Part shown: positions 15,837 to 20,761 of the stretch, in pieces
Numbering within the stretch: the first letter of the stretch is position 1
Layout of the letters: the number at the start of each line of letters is the position of its first letter
DNA from: a virus
DNA length: 20,761 bases
Direction: 5' to 3' (one strand)
IMG/VR virus record: IMGVR_UViG_3300025137_000378
Location: 1 to 20,761 of that record
The notes under the pieces: model-generated
Database searches by the model: none
Seen by the model: the letters and a program-made list of their open reading frames with translations, nothing else
Told to the model about the DNA's origin: nothing
Position numbers and translations under genes: made by a program

Positions 15837-16316
15837 ATGATTGATCCCATCAGCGCATTTGCTGCCGCTCAGAGCGCCTTTACGCTTACAAAAAAATTGA
15901 TCGGTGCTGGCCGCGAACTCCACGACGTTTCGAAATCACTGAGTTCATTTTACGAAGCGTGCTCAGACGTATCCAAAGCTGAGAGCCAAAGAAAAAATCC
16001 CAAGCTCCACGAGAAGCTGGGCAAAGGCTCAGAGAGCATAGAGCAAGAAGCGCTGCAAATTATCACCCATCGCAAAGCTCTGATCCAACATCAGAAGGAC
16101 TTAAAATTCCTTCTCAACATGCGCTACGGTCCAAACACGTACAAGGAGATGACTGATCTCCGCAAGCAAATCAGAGAAGAGCGTGAGCGCACAGTCTACC
16201 GAGCAATGGAAGCAAAGCGAGACATGCAGCAGAACGCGCTGATCCTTGCACTAGCCATTGGTATATTCGGCACATTAGGAGGGGGCGTGTACCTTATCGC
16301 TCTGGCCGTAGGATGA
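15837..16316 (+). CDS. Phage membrane-anchored helical protein beginning MIDP
   Basis: The 159-residue protein starts MIDPISAFAAAQSAFTLTKKLIG, continues as a long charged helical body with probable coiled coil (about 95-130), and ends in one hydrophobic segment (about 134-158, ALILALAIGIFGTLGG and following). It resembles a small protein family I know from marine podoviruses that also begins MIDP. The ribosome site AAAGGAGG is near-perfect, about 5 nt before the ATG, suggesting high expression. It is joined by ATGA to a Cys-rich protein gene. The C-tail anchor suggests an inner-membrane or virion-associated role; function unknown. Confidence 0.75.
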   Translation: MIDPISAFAAAQSAFTLTKKLIGAGRELHDVSKSLSSFYEACSDVSKAESQRKNPKLHEKLGKGSESIEQEALQIITHRKALIQHQKDLKFLLNMRYGPNTYKEMTDLRKQIREERERTVYRAMEAKRDMQQNALILALAIGIFGTLGGGVYLIALAVG

Positions 16317-16576
16317 AACCGCTGCTCGTCTCGATGTACCTTGCGGGTCTGCTCAACCCAGAGACAGTGACGTGCTACCTGTGGAAACGGTTGGAAATTA
16401 ACGGCACTAAAAATTGCATATATCGTGGCCCGAACCGCACAGTCTACACGCACTACCCAACGCACAACTGGAACGAGTGCGTCAAGACTTTCCAGTGTCC
16501 GTACTCCAGCATGAAAGACAAGAAACCCACGGTCCACGAGATGTTGAAAGGCTTACGCGAGGGCTTCGGCAATTAA
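16313..16576 (+). CDS. Cys-rich small protein, possibly exported
   Basis: The 87-residue protein has a short hydrophobic start (LLVSMYLAGLL, 4-14) and four cysteines (21, 35, 56, 62) spaced as if for two disulphides, with TKNCIYRGPNRTVYTHYP between them. The same partner order (MIDP protein then Cys-rich protein) occurs in other marine phages as I recall it. An export role is inferred from the N-terminus and cysteines; no clear signal-peptidase site is visible. It begins at an ATGA overlap and ends just before the 19-bp inverted-repeat element. Confidence 0.7.
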   Translation: MKPLLVSMYLAGLLNPETVTCYLWKRLEINGTKNCIYRGPNRTVYTHYPTHNWNECVKTFQCPYSSMKDKKPTVHEMLKGLREGFGN

Positions 16577-16696
16577 AATCACCGCCATTTCTCAATAGTG
16601 TCGAGTATTGTCATGACTTTTTTCTACGTTTTTCGAATTTTCAAAGAAAAAAATTAAACACGACTTAAAAACCTAGTGACAATACTCGACACTATA
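16577..16696. repeat. AT-rich element bounded by perfect 19-bp inverted repeats
   Basis: The arms ATAGTGTCGAGTATTGTCA (16595-16613) and its complement (16677-16695) are exact over 19 bp and enclose 63 bp of AT-rich sequence. Inside, TTTTTTC (16618-16624) pairs with GAAAAAA (16646-16652), giving a nested stem. It lies between two convergent genes, and the right arm ends 1 bp before the stop codon of the minus-strand winged-helix gene. Neither arm is followed by a T-run at the outer side. A bidirectional terminator, an origin, or a binding site for a dimeric protein are all possible. No target duplication flanks it, so it does not look like a transposon remnant. Confidence 0.75.
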
Positions 16697-16939
16697 TTAT
16701 CCCACACCCCAATCCTTGAGGTACTTGTGGAAGTTCGGACCCTTCTCCCAGCCCCCGTGTTTAAGTTTCGTTAGGAACCTCGCGTGACACAGTTTGTTAA
16801 AATGCTGCGAGACGACACCCTGAGTGACACCCCTGCTTGCAGCTACGTCACCCTGCCGCAGCGGTGCCCCCTTCATCTGGCTCAGTAGCCTCGATGTTAT
16901 TATCGCTGTCTTGATCTCCGTTGGACTGAACCTGTACAT
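16697..16939 (-). CDS. Winged-helix DNA-binding protein
   Basis: The 80-residue protein reads FSPTEIKTAIITSRLLSQM, GDVAASRGVTQGVVSQHFNK and LCHARFLTKLKHGGWEKGP, a MarR-like winged helix with recognition helix around GVTQGVVSQHFNKL and a wing near KLKHGG. It is a good candidate regulator. The start at 16939 overlaps the preceding gene by 92 nt in another frame; Met22 (16876) is an alternative but would remove helix 1. The gene contains CGACACCC and TGACACCC 12 bp apart (16813-16832), and its stop codon touches the 19-bp inverted repeat. Confidence 0.65.
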   Translation of the reverse strand: MYRFSPTEIKTAIITSRLLSQMKGAPLRQGDVAASRGVTQGVVSQHFNKLCHARFLTKLKHGGWEKGPNFHKYLKDWGVG

Positions 16940-17147
16940 CTCGCTGCGCCACTTTCATAATACTATTTGCCACCCAGCCTGCGTTGTGCAAGCTGGCGTT
17001 TAAATTGTTGAGCACGGTCACAGCGGCATCCGCGCCACGCAAGTTGGCATTAAAATTTATCTCAACACCCTCTAACTTCTCATCGTTCACAATGGCGTAG
17101 ACGTTGCCGACGTTTACGGCCTTTCTCTCGTCAGTGGACTGTGTCAT
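16848..17147 (-). CDS. Hypothetical protein, acidic tail
   Basis: The 99-residue product begins MTQSTDERKAVNVGNVYAIV, has a compact beta/alpha-like middle (VEINFNANLRGADAAVTVLNNLNASLHNAG, given in part), and ends in a disordered acidic, Asp/Glu/Asn-rich tail. It starts in a 17-nt overlap with the upstream gene, supporting one transcript. Its tail is encoded by the same bases as the winged-helix head in another frame, so one of the two may be shorter than given. No family recognised. Confidence 0.6.
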   Translation of the reverse strand: MTQSTDERKAVNVGNVYAIVNDEKLEGVEINFNANLRGADAAVTVLNNLNASLHNAGWVANSIMKVAQRDVQVQSNGDQDSDNNIEATEPDEGGTAAAG

Positions 17148-17298
17148 TTGTCGCTTCCTTTAATCTCTCCATGCGCCAAATCAATTCGCACATGCGTTCA
17201 AATTCTTCCTTCTGCACGTCTTCTGCGAGCGTGTCGTAAAGGGCCATCGCCTCGTCGATGGTGGTGTTTATTGCCTGTATAACTTCTTTGTCAGTCAT
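17131..17298 (-). CDS. Small helical hypothetical protein
   Basis: The 55-residue product MTDKEVIQAINTTIDEAMAL and following is helical, Glu-rich, with EEFERMCELIWRMERLKEA near the end. ATG 17298 has GAGG about 7 nt upstream; the longer frame to 17379 would run through an operator-like repeat and has no clear ribosome site. It leads a three-gene minus-strand operon that ends in the winged-helix gene. No family recognised. Confidence 0.55.
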   Translation of the reverse strand: MTDKEVIQAINTTIDEAMALYDTLAEDVQKEEFERMCELIWRMERLKEATNDTVH

Positions 17299-17495
17299 CT
17301 CAGAACCTCGTGTAAAGCGTCGTACTAAATAATCTAGGGTGTCAAATCTCGAATATTTCAGCACACCTTTTGTGCTCAATCAAGTCTAAATACGGTCGTT
17401 AATTTGCCTAATTTGTGTCACGACACACGAATTTAGACACCCTTCTGCTCGTCTACTTACACCCAAGAAAACAACTTAGGCATATCAATAGGTTG
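17299..17495. promoter_or_regulatory. Operator/dyad cluster beside the integrase, possible attP or promoter region
   Basis: Contents: GGGTGTCA 17337-17344 inside a 14-mer shared with 14783-14796 (opposite strand); AGCACA-N5-TGTGCT 17360-17376; GTCTAAAT/ATTTAGAC 17384-17391 and 17431-17438; TGTGTC-AC-GACACA 17414-17427; AGACACCC 17435-17442 and TTACACCC 17457-17464, 22 bp apart. It lies after the integrase stop and before the small minus-strand operon, so it should hold that operon's promoter. An attachment site next to int would be usual, but no core can be identified without the host junction. Confidence 0.5.
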
Positions 17496-18749
17496 TCACT
17501 TGTCTGGTATGTACGTCTCAGGGTGTGTATTTTCGTCGTCATCTTCCCCCATCAGGGTAGCTGTTTCCTCTTGTGACAGAGCGTTTGAGAGGTTAATTCC
17601 AAGCGCGGATGCGTCAACTCTATCTCGTTTTGTCGTGGTATTACAGCCACTTAACTCGTTGTGGTTGCGCCCACCCCCACTCCCAACGGGTACGGAAACA
17701 TGCGTTTCGTGTGTCAATTTTGTGCCAATCGACACCCGTCCACCATCCAGCAGATCGACCGTGCTCGCCAGATGAGACGAACCCAAATGCGCGTAGCGCA
17801 TCACCATCGTCAAAGACATGTGGCCCAACAAATCGGCCACCGCTTTTAGCGTCGCGCCATTCTGGACAAGATGACTGGCGAACGTGTGCCGCATGTCGTG
17901 ACATCGAAAGTCCTCAATGCCCAACCCCTCAATCACTGGTATCGTGAACCGATAAAGATCACTCTTCGTCCAGCGTCTCAACCCGATCCGCTTTTGGTTT
18001 GTGAACAGGGCACCCTTCATCTTGGCTCTGCGCTCAACCATTGGCCTGATCCTCGGATGCAGTGGCACGCGCCTAGCTCTCAGCTTTCCGCTCGACCCCT
18101 TGCGTGTCCTCAGTATCACCTCACCGCTCATAACGTCGGTGTGGTTCAGCGCGAACGCCTCACCCAACCGAGCGCCCGTGAAGAACAGAAACGATACAAC
18201 GTCTTTGCTGTCCTGCGTCGGCATCGCATCAATAAAACGATCACGTTCCTCCACATCCAACCAGCGGCATCGCCCCTCGCCATCACTTGGCTTGTCGAAC
18301 TTAACGTCTGGCACTGTCACGCCCTTGCCCCTGACGTGGTTGAAGCAAGCCTTTATGCTGGTCATGTAACGTCTAATCGTGCTGCCCTTGACCCCCATCG
18401 AACTAAAGTATCTGTCCACCTCAAGCGTGGTCAACTCGCCCACTTCCTTGTGGCCAAAGGCACGGTCAAATCGAGTGAGGTATCGCATACTGGCATACCC
18501 CACCCCATCGGGCCTCGCGGCGAACATTCGTATCACGTCGCCCACCGTCGTAACGTCAGACGTTGTGGCTGGCGCATCAACCTTCTGCGCCTCGGCCATT
18601 ATGATGTCGGCCATCTTCTTGCTGGCCCATGCCTTCTGGTGAAATGTGTGGCCCGTCGTCTTTCGAAGGCGGACCTTCTTCCCATCGTGGCGGGTAATCG
18701 TACCCACCACTTGCCAGACGCCTTGTCGTAGCTTTAAGCTAACTGTCAT
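17496..18749 (-). CDS. int: Tyrosine recombinase (phage integrase) with long C-terminal tail
   Basis: The 417-residue protein would integrate and excise the phage. An N-terminal arm domain (1-60) precedes a SAM-like core-binding domain (about 66-155). The catalytic domain shows Arg194 (TGARLGEA), Lys217 (RTRKGSSG), His284 and Arg287 (HDMRH), His310 (LLGHMS) and the nucleophile Tyr319 (MVMRYAHL), so it should be active. A tail of about 80 residues after DLLDGG (332-337) is polar, with Gly- and His/Asn-rich parts and an acidic end (GEDDDENTHP). Most relatives end soon after the Tyr. GGGGTG stands about 5 nt before ATG, inside the overlapping LuxR-type gene. Confidence 0.93.
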   Translation of the reverse strand: MTVSLKLRQGVWQVVGTITRHDGKKVRLRKTTGHTFHQKAWASKKMADIIMAEAQKVDAPATTSDVTTVGDVIRMFAARPDGVGYASMRYLTRFDRAFGHKEVGELTTLEVDRYFSSMGVKGSTIRRYMTSIKACFNHVRGKGVTVPDVKFDKPSDGEGRCRWLDVEERDRFIDAMPTQDSKDVVSFLFFTGARLGEAFALNHTDVMSGEVILRTRKGSSGKLRARRVPLHPRIRPMVERRAKMKGALFTNQKRIGLRRWTKSDLYRFTIPVIEGLGIEDFRCHDMRHTFASHLVQNGATLKAVADLLGHMSLTMVMRYAHLGSSHLASTVDLLDGGRVSIGTKLTHETHVSVPVGSGGGRNHNELSGCNTTTKRDRVDASALGINLSNALSQEETATLMGEDDDENTHPETYIPDK

Positions 18750-19194
18750 TTGTCACCCCATGAATTGCTTCGTAAAACGGATCAGGCTCTTCGTAGTTTT
18801 CGTCCCAATCTTTTGGCAAACCCCTTGTCATTCTGATGTACGTGTCGGGGTCAACCTCGTTAAACGGCACCAGACACTTAGCTACTATTGATGCGCGAGA
18901 CGACACCTGTAACTTCTTCATCAGCGTCCTTACGTGAACCTTGGCCGTGTTGACCGTCACTCCCAAACGCTCGGCAATCTCTTCGTTGCTTGCGCTCCGC
19001 AACAACATCTGTAAACAGACATGCTGCTTGATCGTCCAGCCATGCAGCAAATGTGTAGCGTCGTGGTGATGCTTCGTTTGAGCTTGTGGTTGCGTCGGCA
19101 TTGGTGTTGTCGTCGGCTTGCTATCATCCATCAAACTTAATTTCATAATTAAGTGGTCGAGTTTATTCTCGATCCGATCTAGTTGCGTGCTCAT
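18739..19194 (-). CDS. Stand-alone LuxR/GerE-type HTH regulator
   Basis: The 151-residue protein has a short N-terminal coiled coil (STQLDRIENKLDHLIMKLS), a Pro/Gln/His-rich linker, and a full GerE-type HTH (about 52-107: NEEIAERLGVTVNTAKVHVR then LMKKLQVSSRASIVAK). It lacks an autoinducer-binding or receiver domain, so it is probably always competent or regulated by partner or amount. ATG 19194 is chosen because AAAAGGG lies 6 nt before it; the frame is open to a GTG at 19218. It overlaps the integrase start by 11 nt, so integrase translation is probably coupled to this regulator. A role in the integration decision is inferred from that. Confidence 0.8.
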   Translation of the reverse strand: MSTQLDRIENKLDHLIMKLSLMDDSKPTTTPMPTQPQAQTKHHHDATHLLHGWTIKQHVCLQMLLRSASNEEIAERLGVTVNTAKVHVRTLMKKLQVSSRASIVAKCLVPFNEVDPDTYIRMTRGLPKDWDENYEEPDPFYEAIHGVTNDS

Positions 19195-19405
19195 TGCGTA
19201 CCCTTTTGGTTTTGTCACGGAGCGACCCTACGTGCATTGCTGCCATCTCTTGGCATCCAATAGTCATGGTCGCATCCTTTCTAAGGTGCTTCAAAATTGG
19301 TGCGCCTTTCGGTGGGGCTGTTGGCCCATTGGCCCACTGGGTGGTTGCGCCAGACGCTGCGACCGATGGCGTAGTAGTCGCAGCCGCCGCCGCCATGCTT
19401 TGCAT
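19163..19405 (-). CDS. Doubtful small Ala/Thr-rich protein
   Basis: A frame from ATG 19405 (open to a TTG at 19447) encodes about 80 residues: MQSMAAAAATTTPSVAASGA, then a region with APILKHLRKDATMTIG and a basic end. It overlaps the LuxR-type gene start by 32 nt. There is no good ribosome site. Its composition could be a frame artefact in an otherwise empty leader. It is listed because it fills most of a 380-nt gap and is oriented with its neighbours. Confidence 0.3.
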   Translation of the reverse strand: MQSMAAAAATTTPSVAASGATTQWANGPTAPPKGAPILKHLRKDATMTIGCQEMAAMHVGSLRDKTKRVRNEHATRSDRE

Positions 19406-19573
19406 TTCTTGGTTTGCCTGTGATCCGGTATGCTCACCATAGCGCAAAAAAACGACGTGGTTTTTCGCTCTTGAAAACGGCGAGCCTTTACTTACTGTGA
19501 TCGTATCAATAACCTGTCTCCCACTTATTACGTCTTATGTGTATCTCTAGGGATACACTAGAGTGCAGAGATG
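19406..19573. promoter_or_regulatory. Regulatory gap with three dyads upstream of the LuxR/integrase unit
   Basis: An 18-bp near-palindrome AAAAACGACGTGGTTTTT (19448-19465) centres on ACGT. Two overlapping dyads follow: GTGTATC-N6-GATACAC (19539-19558) and CTCTAG-N7-CTAGAG (19545-19563). The second pair sits next to the stop of the gene ending at 19574. Such dyads suit a dimeric repressor controlling the leftward regulator/integrase transcript. I see no consensus sigma-70 promoter with both boxes and correct spacing here. Confidence 0.45.
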
Positions 19574-20053
19574 TCAAGCCATAAACACAGTGGCTATGTG
19601 AACCTTGAGTTTTTTAAAGCTATCGAACTTCTCGATGCACTCACTGTCCTCGAACACATGGTCCCTTCCGTCGTGCTCCATCGTGATGTTACTGCCGTCC
19701 TCACGCCGCATCAGGGCATAAGACTTCGGCTCCGCACGAAACCCAACGACGTAATACCCGCCAACATCCACGGCATCCTTCACGTCAAAGAAATACTCAC
19801 CCACGATACAATCGGTGCCCTTCGCCCCACCATCATATGAGGTCAACGTCTTGCACCAATACGGCTTGCGCCCCTTCCATGCCCCCTTCTTCTTTGCCAC
19901 CTTCGCTGGCCCACTGCCCGCCATGCTGATCCTCGCTTCCGCAAGGAACCCGTCACTCTCTGCTTTCCTTGCCAGACGAACAAGCAACTCACGCTTCTCC
20001 TCCAACTCCATGCCATCATAGATCGTCTCGACCCTTCGAATAAATATCGTCAT
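19574..20053 (-). CDS. Hypothetical phage protein
   Basis: The 159-residue protein starts with a helical region (MELEEKRELLVRLARKAESD) and a basic loop (KVAKKKGAWKGRKPYWCKTL), then a beta-rich part including GTDCIVGEYFFDVKDAVDVG and GGYYVVGFRAEPKSYALMRR, and ends IATVFMA. No motif is diagnostic. AAGGAG is about 9 nt before ATG. A GC hairpin separates it from the gene upstream, the only real gap (about 50 nt) in this minus-strand run. Confidence 0.65.
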   Translation of the reverse strand: MTIFIRRVETIYDGMELEEKRELLVRLARKAESDGFLAEARISMAGSGPAKVAKKKGAWKGRKPYWCKTLTSYDGGAKGTDCIVGEYFFDVKDAVDVGGYYVVGFRAEPKSYALMRREDGSNITMEHDGRDHVFEDSECIEKFDSFKKLKVHIATVFMA

Positions 20054-20074
20054 TTCTCTTACTCCTTACGTTGC

Positions 20075-20098
20075 GCCGCCGCCCTCACGGGCGACGGC
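20075..20098 (-). other. GC-rich hairpin between two minus-strand genes
   Basis: As minus-strand RNA, GCCGTCGCCC pairs with GGGCGGCGGC (one G-U pair) around a GUGA loop, a GNRA-type tetraloop. No T-run follows, so it is more likely a stability or processing element, or an attenuating hairpin before the ribosome site of the next gene, than an intrinsic terminator. Confidence 0.4.
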
Positions 20099-20104
20099 AA
20101 AAAC

Positions 20105-20443
20105 TTACGACCTCACAAAGTGCATCTTCAGAAACCAACGAACCATCCCGCGCAGATCGCTTGCGCTCTCGCTGTTGCGGGGCTTGAACCCCGCACCATC
20201 CGCGCAATCAATGAACACCTCGCGAAGATCATCGGCCAGCATATCCAACAACTCGTCAGTCAGTGCGTCGTCCTTACTCACAACCACTGGCTCGTCTTCA
20301 CGCCACATCGGGGTGGGCAGGGCAGACGGCTGTCGTCTCGAACGTACCCTCGGCAGTGCTGGCTCCACCACTGGCTGCGTCACATCTCCAAAGCCCAGCT
20401 CGGCCATGCGTTGCGCTGCAATCTTGCTCTTTACATCACTCAT
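20105..20443 (-). CDS. Hypothetical phage protein
   Basis: The 112-residue product has a helical start (SDVKSKIAAQRMAELGFGDV), a Pro/Arg-rich linker (about 24-45), and an acidic helical second half (LTDELLDMLADDLREVFIDC) ending in a conserved-looking LRGMVRWFLKMHF. It starts inside an 8-nt ATGAGTGA overlap with the gene upstream, so it is translated with it. The Arg/Pro linker between two helical parts suggests a small adaptor. No family recognised. Confidence 0.6.
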   Translation of the reverse strand: MSDVKSKIAAQRMAELGFGDVTQPVVEPALPRVRSRRQPSALPTPMWREDEPVVVSKDDALTDELLDMLADDLREVFIDCADGAGFKPRNSESASDLRGMVRWFLKMHFVRS

Positions 20444-20761
20444 CGTTCTTCATCCTCTTGGTTCTAAAAAATCCATCGTGCTCTGGGTGCATCGCCATAA
20501 ACAATCTGCTGTAATACGCGATGTAATCGTTCTTTATTTTGAACTCGCCCGTCGTCCTCACCGTCGTCTCCCAACGGATCATGTTCACAATTAGCCAGGG
20601 ACTTAGTCTTGTGTGCCCTGCATCAATCGCCTCAAATGTGAAGCGTTCGAACAACTCCCAAACCTCTGGGTTCTCCTTGTGCCACAACCACCATTGTTCT
20701 TTCTGGGTGAGTGGCAGGCCGATGATCTTCTCGTCGGCCCTCAGTTTCTCAGCGATACCCA
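20436..20761 (-). CDS. Hypothetical phage protein, 5' end beyond the window
   Basis: The visible 107 codons read through the window edge without a start: IAEKLRADEKIIGLPLTQKE, then WHKENPEVWELFERFTFEAI, SPWLIVNMIRWETTVRTTGE and FKIKNDYIAYYSRLFMAMHP. I recognise this as a common phage/prophage hypothetical type: the ending 'YYSRLFMAMHPEHDGFFRTK' is characteristic, but no activity is assigned. A TTG at 20687 is not the likely start because coding sense continues upstream. It is the most upstream gene seen of the leftward cluster. Confidence 0.7.
   Translation of the reverse strand, partial: GIAEKLRADEKIIGLPLTQKEQWWLWHKENPEVWELFERFTFEAIDAGHTRLSPWLIVNMIRWETTVRTTGEFKIKNDYIAYYSRLFMAMHPEHDGFFRTKRMKNDE

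Noticed and set aside
16595-16695. Transposon remnant or MITE
   Set aside because: No target-site duplication flanks the 19-bp arms and no second copy of the arms was noticed elsewhere in the window.
17871-18731. 286-codon plus-strand open frame opposite the integrase
   Set aside because: It is a shadow of the integrase coding strand; the integrase has all catalytic residues and the plus frame shows no domain-like pattern.
20177-20194. T-arm-like hairpin GCGGGG-CTTGAA-CCCCGC suggesting a tRNA end or att site
   Set aside because: No matching acceptor, D-arm or anticodon stem exists upstream or downstream, and the bases are coding for a minus-strand protein (GFKPRN).

Overview
The window looks like part of a temperate tailed-phage (or prophage) genome from a marine-type alphaproteobacterial host. 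The evidence is a giant virion-type protein, a lysis cassette with a three-helix holin-like protein and a GH108-type muramidase, a phage recombination/replication module, and a tyrosine integrase. Gene spacing is very tight (many ATGA, TAATG and 8-nt start/stop overlaps). The composition is far less AT-rich than SAR11 genomes, so a Rhodobacterales, SAR116 or similar host is more likely than Pelagibacter. Host assignment is inference only.

Layout. (1) 3-8225 (+): one 2,740-residue polyvalent, injected-type virion protein with a zinc-metallopeptidase motif and an ADP-ribosyltransferase-like domain, presumably the end of the structural module. (2) 8236-9447 (+): lysis cassette of two small membrane proteins, a 47-aa charged protein and a muramidase that is frameshifted in this sequence. 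(3) 12327-9444 (-): a fully overlapping operon of Sak4-like ATPase, DUF669-type ssDNA-binding protein, Cas4/AddB-like PD-(D/E)XK nuclease with an Fe-S-type cysteine set, then four small proteins, one of them DUF6378-like. It meets the lysis cassette tail to tail with overlapping stop codons. (4) 12428-14524 (+): a small HTH protein and a primase-polymerase/helicase fusion. (5) 14469-14805: a structured intergenic region with a likely small minus-strand gene. (6) 14806-16576 (+): HTH/zinc-ribbon protein, Hjc-like nuclease, an unknown, a membrane protein and a Cys-rich small protein. (7) 16577-16696: an AT-rich element bounded by perfect 19-bp inverted repeats. (8) 17298-16697 (-): three small overlapping genes ending in a winged-helix protein. 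(9) 17299-17495: a dense cluster of dyads and operator-like repeats beside the integrase. (10) 19194-17496 (-): a stand-alone LuxR-type HTH regulator overlapping a tyrosine integrase with a long C-terminal tail. (11) 19219-20761 (-): a regulatory gap and further unknown phage genes, the last running off the window.

How it fits together. The Sak4/SSB/nuclease operon and the HTH/primase-helicase operon diverge from one 100-bp control region. The same octamer family (TGACACCC and variants, mostly at 11-bp or 22-bp steps) recurs there, in the next divergent control region (about 14.75 kb) and upstream of the small operon beside the integrase. This suggests one regulator coordinating replication, recombination and lysogeny genes. 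Candidates encoded here are the 63-aa HTH protein, the winged-helix protein and the LuxR-type protein; which one binds, if any, cannot be read from the sequence. The most unusual features are this operator family, the 101-bp inverted-repeat element, the Fe-S-type nuclease/Sak4 operon and the multidomain giant protein. No tRNA, rRNA, CRISPR array or insertion sequence was recognised.
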